Assembly: GCF_024713975.1 (NCBI RefSeq)
Contig: NC_091100.1
Location: 26,425,501-26,489,500 of the forward strand
DNA: 64,000 nucleotides
DNA from: Paralichthys olivaceus
Lineage: Eukaryota > Chordata > Actinopteri > Pleuronectiformes > Paralichthyidae
Direction: 5' to 3'
Position numbers and translations under genes: made by a program. Below are positions 34,305-46,334 of this stretch, piece after piece; position 1 is the stretch's first letter; each line of letters opens with the position of its first letter. The notes under the pieces are model-generated. The model ran no database searches. It worked only from the letters and a program-made list of their open reading frames with translations, and had not been told where the DNA came from.

Positions 34305-35455
34305 ATGGGTCAGGCATTGTGGAGGCTGCCTCCCAGACAACAGCAGCAGCTTCAGGAAGAGCTTGCAGATCGACTGGCTGACCAAGGAGTAGGAAGACAT
34401 GAGCAAGGTAATCCTTTTTCAACATCAGATTTAGTTTTGGATTCTGTAGTTTTTGGGTGCCCGTTGTTACCAGAAATCTTTGATATTATTACTTTTGGTT
34501 TCAGATAAAATAAGACTCTTGTTACAGAGAAGGAAAAGCCGGTTTGGAGTTCCAGTCCTTAATAAATGTTCAACTTATTGTCATTATAGTAAGTGCTAAC
34601 TTAAATCAGATGGCAAATTTACTTAGACTTATAAATGCCGGAGATCATTTTACTCATTTATCGCAGATCTAAGGATGTTCCAATTCAATTAAATAAAAAA
34701 AAATGTATACCTGCAGCCACATGACAATTTTAAATGATAAATAATATAATATTTATCTGTTAACAATGTAAGTAATGTTTTTGGACAGAAAGTTTAAGTA
34801 ATGTAAAAAATAAATGTGTCTTGCACCAATTATAAAATGCAGTACAAGGAAAGTAACATAAGCAGCTGGAAACAACATAACACAGCAGTGTTTCCCACAG
34901 AATTGGTTCAGTCTATGGTGGTGCATAGAGCAGATGCACAAAGTTCAGTCTCATGACCAACAGAGCCTGAGTGACAGGTACACAGACTAGAGAATGAAAC
35001 AGAATGTCTTGCATGTATTGTATGAAATACCACTCGCCTCATCTTGCTACAAGGCCTGGCTGTCTACCTGGATGGTAAAACTTTAGCAATAGCGCAAATG
35101 TGCAAGATCGAGTGAGCCAAGGTTTTATACCGCTGCAGCTCTACAAGGAATTGACAGCGTGAAGCACTAACTTACAGATCACTTATATCGTTATGAAAAC
35201 TGTAATTTTTTATTAGGTTCATAATGAAACGGTGGCAGGACAAATAAGAATATGACAGGTCACCACAATCTTGATATTGAATGGGAAACACTGCACAGGT
35301 AAAAACATCAATTTACTGCCAAAAGAAGGTGTAATCAGATTGGCAATGTGATGGAAACACGTCCTAATTTATCACTGTCGATATGATATGTGTTGATAAG
35401 AAGCAGTTTACAATTTTAGTTCATGGATATCATTTAGCTACATTTCATGAGCTCT

Positions 35456-35503
<48 letters not shown>

Positions 35504-38500
35504 TTATTTTTTCAGGTTTTTCCTGACAAGTCTAGGAATGAATTAAATTCATGAAATATGTACAATACTGTAGCTATAAATAAGAACCACGAATAAGCGA
35601 ATGAACTGCATTTATGTAGCACCTTCAACAAGTTATCAAATAGATAACATAACTTCTTAGAATTGAGACCAACATTTTTTCCCAAGATTTTTTAAAAATA
35701 AATCTCAGAGGTTTACTGAAATAACAGTAGTTCTGAGCTTGGAAAAACAGAAAGCCATTTAATCAGTTGACACCCCATCTATCTATAAGCTAACTTTGGA
35801 GAAAATTCTACAAATTTGAAAAACTGATACAATCCCTCATCATACTGTTATTTTCTATATTGGGGATATCACATATTTAAATACATATGGATTTGGAAAA
35901 GAGCTTTAAAATGATATGAGAAATATTTCTTTGTGACCTATATTAAAGGAGATATGACCCAAAGAGTTCAGAGATGTTACTATATATATTAGAAGGAGCT
36001 CCATAGCATAATAATAGCGATGTAAATCATGGTTTGGAGAATCTGATAGGACAACAAATACAGTTTCCAGAGCATGACAGGAGTCAGTATCTCCTCTCTG
36101 CTGCTGTGACACTGTCTCAACAAACTACTGGTAGATATGGAAAGGGGAGGGGCTGGTTTGTCTAAGACAGTAGATAATCATTCAGAATACATACAAACAG
36201 TTTTCCTTTTATTTTCTCAATAATAATTTGCTATTAGCTTAACCACCAAGGCGGTGCTTATGTAAAACATGTCTCCTGCAGACTGTGTACCAAGACGCAG
36301 ATGAAACTACGTAATATGTCACATATTTATTTAAGTGTTGCTTTTCTATTCTAGTTTTGTTATATTGTTAACATGTCATCTTGGTGAATTTCACTTTTAT
36401 CTTTTGCCCTAATTGAAATTTCTAGCAGTTATTGCAGTTTCTTCTCACATCATATTAAATACTTTACTCATGGTTCCGATGATGTTGCTTTTTAATGTCT
36501 CTGCTTCTTTGACATAAATAATTGTGGCTGGAAAACCTTTGTGAAGCAAGATAAACAATAGATATCCTGGGTGTGTACGTATTTTTTAGGAGAGGATGGA
36601 GGTCCACAGAGGAGAGCTCCTCAGCACTGTTACGGCCCTGACATCTACCATCTGCTGAGGACATGCAGGGGAGGTATGAGCACACAAATGCACACTAAAG
36701 GCATAGCTACTGTCTGTATCAGCACTCCATTCATTTTAAGTTTGTCTAAATGTACATTAATTCTTAGAAAATGTATTATTATTATTGCCATCATTATTAT
36801 TGTAATCATTATTAGTCAATCCCAGCTGACATGGGGCACCCTAGACAGCTCGCCAGGGCCAACATACAGAGACAAACAATCAGTCACTCTCACATTGACT
36901 CTGACATTCATTTTAGAGTCTCCAATATAGTATCTAACCTCAATCTGCATGTCTTTGGTAAGTGGGATGGAGGCCGGATCACCTGGCAAACACGAGGAGA
37001 ACATAAAGACGAACCGGTTACCTTCTTGCTGTGAGGCCTTAGTGCTGCTGCTAATGACCACAATGCAACTCAATGTGTTTCTGGAAACACATTAATTCTA
37101 GAATGAATCAAACAAACACAAATCCCTTCAGAACTCCTTGGTTCCTAATAACACCCAATAAGTGTTGGAGTGCATTGTTAGAGTGCTGGCCAGCGGGGGA
37201 GTAGGGAGGGAGGGTAACCAAAGCAAGCCTAATGTGCATCTGCCCTTTTCTGCTGCTGCAAAATGTACATAGTGGAAACCCTGGATGTGGTAGACATTGG
37301 AAATTGTTGAACACCGTTGGGAGAACTTAACAAAAGGCTTTTATTAAGGCATATAGAGGCACAAGCTCAGTCCATAGTGACTTGGCTTGGGAACCGGAGG
37401 GTGGCCGGTTCAAGTCCAGCATGGACCGGAGTTGGAGAGGTGCCAGTTCACCTCCTGGGCACTACCGAGGTGCCCTTGAGCAAGACACCGAACCCCCCAA
37501 CTGCTCCCTGGGTGCCTTAGTGGCTGCCCACTGTCCCGTGTGCGGTCACTGTGTCTGTGTGGATTGTGCTCCGTTCACACAGATGGGTTAAATACAAAGG
37601 TCAAATTTCCCCATGTTTGCATGTTGCATGCTGTGTGTGGGACCATAAAGAGGAATCTTAATATTCCCATTAACAATATTTAAAGGGATAGTTCATTGAA
37701 AAATGAAAGTTCACTCATCTACTCATCACTATGCCGATGGAGGGGTGGGTGAAGTGTTTGAGTCCACAAAACACTTTTGATCACCAGTACATCAACTGTA
37801 TTGGATTTGGCCGCAACACCGTGTACCCCAGAGACTCCTAAAGTGTTTGGTGGACTCAAACACTTCACCCAACCCTTCCATTGGCATTGAGAGATGAGTG
37901 AATTTTCGGTAAACTATCCTTTTAAGAAATCGCACGTCCCACTGAAATTAGCACAACATTTAGTTTTAATAACAATATACAATATGCCCCATGGAGGCAA
38001 GGAAAAAAAAAATCTAAATGTTTGTTTTTGTCTTTTTGTCTCCTCTTTTGGGGTTTCGCAGCTAATGAGCAGCGTGGTTTTATAGATTTGGAGATGCTGC
38101 CACCTGAATTAGGCATCACCATACTGTCATACTTGAATGCTACTGATCTGTGCCTGGCTGGCTGTGTGTGGCAGGGCCTGGGAAATGATGAGTATCTATG
38201 GCAGGGGTAAGGAGCATCATCTCTAGTTTCTGTCATCTTTTTTGGAGATTGAAGATAGATAGATAGATACTTTATTGATCCCTAAGGAAGTTCAAGCAAC
38301 CAGTGGCAGTAACATACATTAGAATTGACTTATACATTAGAGTTAACTTATAACACAGTAACCATACGTTGAAATTGGCCTGAGATGAATGTAAATTTAA
38401 ATGTGTACAGAGGAATTAAGGAAATTAAATTAAATTAAACAATTGAAGCAAAATTAAACTCTTACAGTGAAATTAAACATTTGCATTGGATTTAAATATA

Positions 38501-39239
38501 TACAGAGGAATTAAAAATGTGCAGGAATATTAAGTATTGAATATTAAAGTTAAAATATTTGCAGAAAATGTGCATAGAAAATAAATATAGAACTGTGTTA
38601 AGTTAACCCGTGCTAATCGTCTATACAAAAACTCTATAAAACTAGAAAGTAAATATAAAAACTAGAAAGTAATAATGTGGTGATTTCATTGAAGTCCAAT
38701 TCAATTCTCAGCAGTGACAATAGTTGTTTGTGTGACCTTCTGTGATTTGTCATACAAAATGAATGCTGACAGATACTTAGACATAGAAGGGACAAAGTTC
38801 AAGGCATTGAAAATAAATTACATGTTTTAGCCACATGCTTACCACACAATTGTTTCTGACAGCTCCTGTCCTTGTCAGTTTTCTCAGAACTTTCCAGACA
38901 AACCATATTTTCCAACATGTGTTCAATAAAGCTCTATCATTTACTTTTTATTTTTTATTTTCATCTGTTCCATAATGCATGTCTTGATCCATTAGACTTT
39001 GTAAGTCCACATGGGGACACTGCTCCATATACAACAGAAGACTACCTGCTGGTTACTCATACAGAAGACTATACCTACAACTAGATGAAGGCAGCCTGAC
39101 ATTCAATGCCAACCCACAGGAGGTAACACATACTTGAGTGTGTGTGTAACAATGACAGTGTTTTATTCATTCATATTATTATTTTTTGTATCTGTTGTGT
39201 CACTAACCTGTTAGTTTAAGATAAATATCTATACTAAGA

Positions 39240-39281
<42 letters not shown>

Positions 39282-42200
39282 GCGTGTGCGTGTGCGTGCG
39301 TGTGTAGGGTATCAGTTATTTTATGTCCAAAGGTATACTACTTGACCATCCAACCGAGCTGGCTAAGTTCATCTTCTACACCAGACGGCTCAACTGGAAG
39401 ATGCTAAGAATTTATCTGGATGAGAGGTGGAAACATGCACACACAGGCCAATTGTTATAATAAGTAACCTAAAGAAGTGTTAGTGTATCTGCCATGACAT
39501 TAAAGATACATTTATTAGTGCCATTTTCTAAACAAAATTAAAAATTGTGACTCAAGCTTTCCATTAAGAATAATTTGTGTGTATGTGCAGGCGGGACGTC
39601 CTGGATGAGTTGGTGACCCTCCATAATTTCAGTAACCAGTTCCTCCCCAATGCTCTGCGGGATTTCTTCAGACACATCCATGCACCAGAGGAAAGAGGAG
39701 AATATCTGGAAACCCTCATCACGAAGTTCAGCCACAGATTTTGTACCTGTAATCCAGTTCTTGTCCGAGAACTGGGCCTCAGCCCTGGTTAGTACTTTAA
39801 CACAGAGTACATACAGTACTAAAAACACAGTCAATATTATTAAACATCTTTGTAGTTGTTGTGAGCCTAATGAAACACTTATCCAGTAGGTCTAACTATC
39901 TACCTTTTGATGATCAACATCCCATTATGACGACACACACAGAGAGAATAGTTGAAACGGAAGCACATCATTCATATAGAAAAAAGGAAGAGACAAGACC
40001 AAAACCCTACACATAAATGAACAGAGATACATGAACATAAATGACATTCACAGCAAAACCAAATGTGTTATCTTAAGAACGCCTCTAGGGAATTCTGTCT
40101 GATTTGGCACAAATGTTCACTTAGACTCACAGACAAACTGACTAGATTTGGGTCGGGAGTTTAATTTCAAATTGTCATGAGAGCCGTTTTCAGACATAAA
40201 CTCAGAAGGATGTCCGCAGTCTTTATCCAGAGGTTGCCTTTCACACACGATCAACACAGCGGGAGATTCTCAGCTCAGATGTGTTCACAACAACTCAGAA
40301 ATCTCTGGAGCACTCGGGTGAGACGGAGGACTTAACTTGTATTTTGTTTTCCTCCTCCACTCTGACCTGCTCTCACTTTAATAAACAGGTATCAGGACCT
40401 GATCAGTACATGAAGTAACTCAGTGATTGTTTGATTCACTCCAGAGTTTATGAGGCTCATTTAAACATCATGAAAAATGACTTGTCAACATTTTGTGCTC
40501 AGTGCAACACGAGACGTGACATGAGCAGCAGGACTCAGTGTTAAAGTGACAGAGCGACGTGGATTCATGATCCAACGTAAACAATTTCATTTTTGGAACC
40601 GTGAACTTAGTTCCAATTTTTCAAAAATGATCTATGAACGTGAACTAGTTCATTTTCATCTGGATGAACTGAACTTTGAACTAGTTCTTTTAAATGTGAA
40701 CTGGCACAACACTGTTCTTAGATTTCTTCTTCATGTATGACACAACCTTTTCATCTTGAGATGTTTTTTAGTTTTTTTCCTGAAGTATCTCAGTTCAGTG
40801 CATATCTGAATGCAGTTTAATGGTGCAGTGTGTAGAATTTAGTGATATTTAGTGGTGAAGTTACATGTTGCCGCTGAAAACCCTTCACCTCACCCTCCCC
40901 TTCCAAACATGAAAGAGAACCTGTGGTATTCTTCAGTTGTCATGAAAACTCAAAAGGTGTTTAGTTTGTCCAGTCTGGACTAAAAAACATGGCGGCTTCC
41001 GTAGAGAGGACCCCCCAATGTAAATATAAAGTATTTAAATATAAAGATTCTTTTAGGGTAAAGAAAACAACAATAAATACAATTTTGATGAAACACACTA
41101 GTGAAAATATCATGAGGATTATTTTATATTCAATTTGTGCCAATAGATCCCTTTCACCTAAATCTTACACTCTGGACCTTTAAGTAGTCACCTCATATGA
41201 GTCTGGGAAAAAGTGTATGCTTCTCAGCCCCGCAATAAAACAGCAGGGCAGTAATTTTAGTTTGAAAATTATTTGTATCCGCATTATTGTTTCCAGGTTG
41301 GTTTTTGTAGAGGCCTCTGTCCACAGGGAAACGCCTGAACAAGAAAACATGTCGCTTTTTCTTTTCTTACCTTCTTTCCATTTATAAACAGCAAAATGGC
41401 AGATTTTAGAAAACATCTGGGCAGACAGTCCATCTTATTTCACTGTGGGGATGTTATGAGCCAGCAAAATAATGAACAGCTCCATGATCAGCTGTATCAA
41501 CACTTACAATGCATGATTATAGAAAAAGTGTGTAACTTTAACATTCCTATCCTACAATTCTTGCTTTTCATCAGCCAAAATACACTTAGACACAGGATAT
41601 ATATGCAATGAGCAAAAATTATCCTACTGTTTACAACTGTGCACAATTTGTATAAAGTGACAGTTTGACCTGAGGGTGGTGCTAGAGGAATGCTGTTAAA
41701 GTTTTGTCTTTATCTTCTGGACAACAAACACATTCAGTCAATTTTAAGACAGTGTGGTTAGATTTTATTAAATCTGGTGTGATCTTTAAAAGTTTGGCTG
41801 GATCCTGATTGCTTCTTTTTGGGGATCATGTCCTCTTTGGAATATTAATATGCAATAATCCTGAACTTAACCTATAATCACCATTCTTAAACCCTGCAGC
41901 TTGAAGACCAGTAGGTGTTGTGACGATAGAAGGGTTTTAAAGTTACTACACTTCAAATCCATTTACCCAACCACAGAAAGAGGGAAACCATCAAGGTTTT
42001 ATTTTCCAAGTAATCCTGGGCTTCAGTATTGTCAATGGACCATCCATTTATCAACTGAGGGCTTTGCCAGTGTCAGCAGACCATAAAGAAACAATCTCTA
42101 ACTCAGTTGCTCTTCAGTCTAGAACCTACTTCCACAATTAGTAGCACTAGTAGGATTAAAGTAATTGTTCCAGGCCCAGGGCTACAGATCATTTTACTGT

Positions 42201-42736
42201 TACTCTGCCTCTCCATAGTAGCACTATACACATCTGTCTGTTGAATTTAACATATTTTAGGTTTACGTTTTAATCAGAAATTCTAAATGCTAATTCTTTA
42301 CTGCCCATTTTCTTTAATATGTTTAGTAATATATTGGTTCAAAGAGGCTCCAGGCATTGTCCTGTAGTGTTAACATCCCTGCACATTAGACTCTTTACTT
42401 GTTCTCCTTAGTGCCACATATAGCTTAGCTTTTTTAAAAGCTCTTGGGAAACAATGACAGCTCCATTAAATCACTGTATGCTGTCATTTGAATTTGGAAT
42501 TTCCCTCCGGGGATTAATAAAGTATTTCTGATTCTGATCTCTCTGCAGATGCTGTCTATGTGCTGTGCTACAGTCTGATCCTGCTGTCCATCGACCTGAC
42601 CAGCCCCCATGTCAAAAACAAAATGTCTAAGAGGGAGTTTATCAGGAACACTCGCCGAGCAGCACATAATGTCTCCGATGACTTTGTTGGCCACCTCTAT
42701 GACAATATATATCTGATTGGACATGTGGCTGCATAG
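34305..42736 (+). CDS. fbxo8: F-box only protein 8 (F-box plus SEC7), complete
   Basis: Seven exons, all GT/AG and in phase: 34305-34407, 36590-36673, 38062-38206, 38996-39122, 39308-39426, 39591-39787 and 42549-42736. They encode 320 residues; human FBXO8 is about 319. The F-box is at residues 69-111 (FIDLEMLPPELGITILSYLN, ATDLCLAGCVW), which binds SKP1 in SCF ubiquitin ligases. The SEC7 domain spans about 147-277 (KFIFYTRRLNWKMLRIYLDE, FLPNALRDFFRHIHAPEERG, LITKFSHRF), and the C-terminus reads VKNKMSKREFIRNTRRAA to YLIGHVAA. The family is known to promote ARF6 ubiquitination. The start is chosen from the MGQ.LWR N-terminus. Two acceptors are embedded in repeat sequence. Head to head with cep44. 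Confidence 0.95.
35000..36560. other. fbxo8 intron 1, remainder
   Basis: AT-rich intron with an (AT)n microsatellite at 35460-35499. No other element is recognised. Confidence 0.5.
35460..35499. repeat. (AT)n microsatellite
   Basis: About twenty uninterrupted TA units in fbxo8 intron 1. Confidence 0.95.
36815..37075. repeat. Dispersed fish repeat (ACAGAGACAAACAATCA type)
   Basis: Reads acatacagagacaaacaatc, tttagagtctccaatatagt, aatctgcatgtctttggtaa, acacgaggagaacataaaga and ccttcttgctgtgaggcctt, a familiar ordered set in teleost repeats. A second partial copy is at 54.28-54.48 kb. It lies in fbxo8 intron 2. Confidence 0.65.
37345..37665 (+). repeat. tRNA-derived SINE
   Basis: The head has a tRNA-like box B (ccggttcaagtcc, about 37405-37418) and a degenerate box A (acaagctcagtcc). 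The body contains ttgagcaagacaccgaaccc and ccaactgctccctgggtgcc, and the tail reads cataaagaggaatcttaata. It is in fbxo8 intron 2 in gene sense. Confidence 0.7.
37680..37925. mobile_element. MITE family B, copy 2
   Basis: TTAA-flanked; ends aagggatagttcattgaaaa and ttcggtaaactatccttt. The interior palindrome is preserved. It lies in fbxo8 intron 2 directly beside the SINE and 136 bases upstream of the F-box exon. Confidence 0.8.
38062..38206 (+). CDS. fbxo8: fbxo8 F-box exon
   Basis: This 145-base exon encodes almost the whole F-box: GFIDLEMLPPELGITILSYL, then NATDLCLAGCVWQGLGNDEY and LWQG. The conserved LPPEL and CVW positions are intact, consistent with SKP1 binding. Acceptor gtttcgcag, donor GTAAGG. 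Confidence 0.95.
38255..38700 (-). mobile_element. LINE 3' end with (GATA)n tail, reversed
   Basis: gatagatagatagatacttt is followed by attgatccctaaggaagttc and a long A/T-rich stretch with repeated aaattaaa phrases. Read in reverse this is a LINE 3' end closing in (TATC)n. A second copy with the same layout is at 63.63-63.83 kb. It lies in fbxo8 intron 3. Confidence 0.6.
39243..39305 (+). repeat. (GT)n microsatellite at the fbxo8 exon 5 acceptor
   Basis: About 30 GT/GC-variant units run directly into the acceptor tgtag at 39303-39307. The intron therefore has a UG tract in place of a normal pyrimidine tract. Confidence 0.95.
39900..40330. other. fbxo8 intron 6, first part
   Basis: No gene or clear repeat in this part of the intron; some phrases (gagccgttttcagacataaa) also occur in other fish repeats. 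Confidence 0.4.
40360..40740. repeat. Dispersed non-autonomous repeat (GAACTAGTTC phrases)
   Basis: The left part matches 24180-24380. The right part has nested inverted phrases (gtgaactagttcattttcat, gaactttgaactagttcttt) closing in ggcacaacactg. Similar closing phrases (gttcatgcacaacactcc) occur near 48.72 kb. Confidence 0.45.
40817..41183 (+). mobile_element. MITE family A, copy 3
   Basis: TTAA at both ends; left tggtgcagtgtgtagaattt, right ctaaatcttacactctggac. The core aaacatggcggc is at about 40985-40996. It lies in fbxo8 intron 6. Confidence 0.85.
42488..42540 (+). mobile_element. LINE 3' tail abutting the fbxo8 exon 7 acceptor
   Basis: ggaatttccctccggggatt, aataaagtatttctgattct and gatct form a LINE-type 3' tail with TTCTGA units. 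The tail runs straight into ctctctgcag of the last fbxo8 exon. Confidence 0.6.
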
Positions 42737-42876
42737 CTGCACCTACCAGCGGCCCAGTATAAATCCTCATACTGCACTGAAGAACAGGACGTGGTGATTA
42801 GGACCCTATACATGTCTGGAAAGTATGGAACACTGTGGAACTGGATTGTTCATGTCCTTTAAAGAATGTAACAACA

Positions 42877-42882
42877 AATAAA
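42877..42882 (+). terminator. Poly(A) signal of fbxo8
   Basis: AATAAA 141 bases after the TAG stop at 42734-42736, followed by T-rich sequence. It is the first canonical signal downstream of the stop. Confidence 0.6.
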
Positions 42883-42899
42883 TCTTATTTAAATATTAG

Positions 42900-45800
42900 T
42901 CAAACAAAGAAAATCCACTGCTCCACTGTGAGACTATGACTTTGCTACCAAATATTAGTGATGTTATTAAAGTAAAATCATCTGAATGTCTTTAAAAATG
43001 AAGATTGAGGACAAACTGTGATACTGCACTGACAGATGGGGACTAACGATTGGTGGAGAGTCTAAGAGGAAGGGGAGAACTTCCCCTCTGCCGGGCACAT
43101 ATGCTAGAGGAGTCGTGCTGATTTCCAATTGGACAGGAGTAGTTTCTTGTTCACTGGTAGGATAAAGACTGGTCCACCTATTCTTGTGGGAAGTGAAAAA
43201 AAGGACCCGGGCTAGTACCAGATCAGTTACTAGTATAGTATTTACCAGTGCAACTTCTGACAAAGTGTGACCACTCATAACCAGAATTTCCATGTGTCAA
43301 GATTCAACTAGAACATTTTTGTATTTTCATCCTACATCTCATACTTTTTGCTTGTGTTTTTTTTCAAGTATGCCATGCTCTCATACTCTGATGAGTGTCA
43401 CAAATTCATAAGGAGCTGCATGCATTGGAAATCTGACCACTTGTGGACAGGCTGCATCCATAAAAAAAGAATGAAGAGAAGACTTTCTAGCTCTGCTGTT
43501 AGAAACGAACAAACCAAAGATTTGCAGAGGCAGCAGTGGTGTTTGCAGACTCCAAAGCATGACAAATTAGATGTTATCAAAGCACAGCTCTACTGTGAGA
43601 CAAAAGCAGAGGGAATTATTAAACATGAAGTGAGTTAATGAATAAGTAAAGCAGACCATGACTATTATGAGAGGCCAAACTGTACAAGTCCCTGTGACAG
43701 AAATATAAATTGTATGACTCCGTTTACACCTGTTCCAGATATGATTTAACCCGATTACATTTACAAGTCAGATAATTTGGTTTGTGCAGGTCCAAAAAAC
43801 AACTTAGAAGAAGATGATTGCACTCAATTAAGCTGTCATTGTATTTTCCTGCTTTTCGTTTGGTCTTGTCTGTACTCCACTCATGGGTGTCTTGGAGGAC
43901 TCATGAGCGTACTGCTTTATGTGACTACTTGCTAATGTTTGGTGATTTGGAACAGTCTCATATGGTGATTATTCCAACCCCTGTAGTTAGACTGATTTAC
44001 ACCCCTGTTTAATGTGGTCACAATCCAACCCTGACCACCTCCTGAGGTTTGACTGATCACAGTCAAGCTATCTGACTGCAATCCGATCACCCAAAACACA
44101 TTTTAATACCAGGTTTCAAATGGACCTTCAACACCTCAGTAATCTGGCAAGCCATGATGGTAAAATGGTAAATGGAGAAACTAACTTTGCATCACATGTT
44201 TTAGTTGTGTATTTAGTAATATTTAAATTTGGTATTATATTAATGCTTCAAATTCATTCAGATTGTGTTTAAGATCTTTTTTTTTTTTTCCAGCGAGCCA
44301 TTCTGTGAGTTTGACTCTATAGAGTTGTATAAAACTGCTGGCTGAAGTCAAATGTGCAGTGTTTGTGATTCATTCATTTACTGTCTAAAAAAAAAAAATG
44401 ATATGATTTAACATTTTTGCCAAATGTTAAGCTCCAAGTGCCAAAGCTTCAGTCCATAAAAACACAGTCATGGCTTCCATGACATAAGCATAATCCATCA
44501 TTTTGACTAAGACAATCAGTTGTGTAATTACTTCATAACCGCACTACAGCTGTGATAGGGACATTCTTCAAGGAATGATGAAAGTGCATGTTTGATTTAG
44601 CACTCATAACTAACAGTCCTTGATAAAATAGAGAAAATGGTTCAATTTAACATCAAACTGAAGTAGGAAGTTGTGCATGACAACACTACAGTTGAGGAGA
44701 TGTGCTGTAAATCAGCCTAATATTGATGCTCATTGGCAAACTTGTCACAATTGCCAATAAATGTATATAGCCACAGACACGATGGCATTGAGGCAGTTTT
44801 ATAATTAAACTTAATTACCAAGGTATATATCATCACCTAGATTGCAAGTTTCAATACCAAAATGAAGTACTTTTGTATTTGTCTTTTATTGAAGTAATTA
44901 GATTCTTAACTTTTCCCTAGCTTGGGATTAATTAAGCTTTTCTTATCTTAGTTTATTTTTACCATGCTTAACTTTAAATTCATTTAAATTCATTTTACTG
45001 CAGATTAATCATTGCTGACATTGATTTCAAATTGAAACTTCATTGTTCTCTTTCAATTTTCAAGAAAGCCCACTCCTGTAAATATTTGACTAAATCTGGG
45101 CTTGACAGTATTGACATCAGTCACCTCTTCTATTGATTCATTAATTGAGGATGGTAGACCTACTATAGCTAATCACTAATGCTAAAATATATATTTTTTA
45201 ATGATACTAATGTGTACACATTTCATATAGTAATTAAAATATTAAGATAATAGGTACAATATATGGATATAAATAATTATTTGTAAAGATTCAGATGCAA
45301 AAAATGAATTGAAAATCAGATCAAATGTAATAACTGCAGCTACTCTATAGTTTTGTCACAACACCACTAGAGGTCAGTCACTCATATTTAGCTGTTCCAT
45401 GAACTGTCAAACTGTAGGTTGTATTAAATGTCTCATACAAATAAATTGTGCGGTCATTTTGATGATGAAATACTATGCAGGTCATACCAATGTTCTTGTC
45501 GTTTATGTTCAATACAGGTCCATACTGCTTTATTAGGGTAAGATTTGGGTTTGGTTAGGGCAATGTTAGGCGTTTAATTGTAATGATTAAGATTAAGGTT
45601 ATGGGGATAATCAGTCAATTAGTTTCTCCAGTTATAAGGAAAACAAATATGTCTGTGTGTATGTGAGAGAGAGAGAGAATATGCATATATGAGATCAAAC
45701 AGGTAAAAGTAAATCATCTCCAGACCCAATATGACCTTTGACATTTGTGTCTTTGTGAATATGGCCTATCCCTGGGTGGTGATTATGTTCTGCAAATTAA

Positions 45801-46200
45801 AGGAGTGCAAAGGGGAGAGATACATGACCTTTTCACACACAAATGTCCACACATACACAGAGACGTACATTTCATTGGTATTCTGTAAATGTTTGACTAT
45901 ATTTGTGAATTGTTTCATATATGCATTTTCATTCTGACTTTTCAAGCAGAAAGTAGTGCAGCTAGTATCTTTTTCTTCTTTTTCTTTTTCCCTTCAATTA
46001 ATCAGATATGCTTTTGGTGTCCAGCAATCCAAAATTCTTAAAGTATTTACAGTGACACAGCATGAAAAACTCTTACATTTTGTCAAAACTGACACATTAT
46101 GAAAATGTTTTAATGTGGCACATGTTACAAAAATACAATGTATTTCTACTTTCAGTATTAAATAAGGTACTGAAGGTGCCTGGGTAAAAATCAACTGGCA
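42900..46200. other. Gene-poor AT-rich stretch
   Basis: No coding gene is supported. A dispersed repeat is at 43.72-44.13 kb and a short (GA)n run near 45667-45680. The remainder is unique AT-rich sequence. Confidence 0.5.
43715..44130. repeat. Dispersed repeat, related to 25.30-25.48 kb
   Basis: Starts near ccgtttacacctgttccaga and ends near taataccaggtttcaaatgg, which are weakly inverted to one another; contains acagtcaagctatctgactg. Probable non-autonomous DNA element. Confidence 0.45.
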
Positions 46201-46221
46201 CTGGCATTTATTTAGTCCAGC

Positions 46222-46334
46222 TCAGACCGGGGTGCCCAGCTCGTTGTCTGGTGGTAGTGAGCCCCATTTAAGCTTGATAGAGATGATGGATGGCCTCCTG
46301 AGCCCAGGAGCCTGCACTTCATCAGCACAAGCAA
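46222..46334 (-). pseudogene. Orphan terminal-exon-like segment, fibronectin-III-like
   Basis: On the - strand a tttttcag acceptor is followed by 36 open codons (VACADEVQAPGLRRPSIISI then KLKWGSLPPDNELGTPV), a TGA stop and, ten bases later, AATAAA at 46207-46212. The pattern P..RPS..SIKLKW resembles the first two strands of a fibronectin type III domain. No matching upstream exon is visible on this strand. It may be a gene fragment, a pseudo-exon or chance. Confidence 0.35.

Noticed and set aside
40961..41143. Open frames inside MITE family A copies (also 57040-57243 -)
   Set aside because: They recur because the repeat recurs; no protein family.
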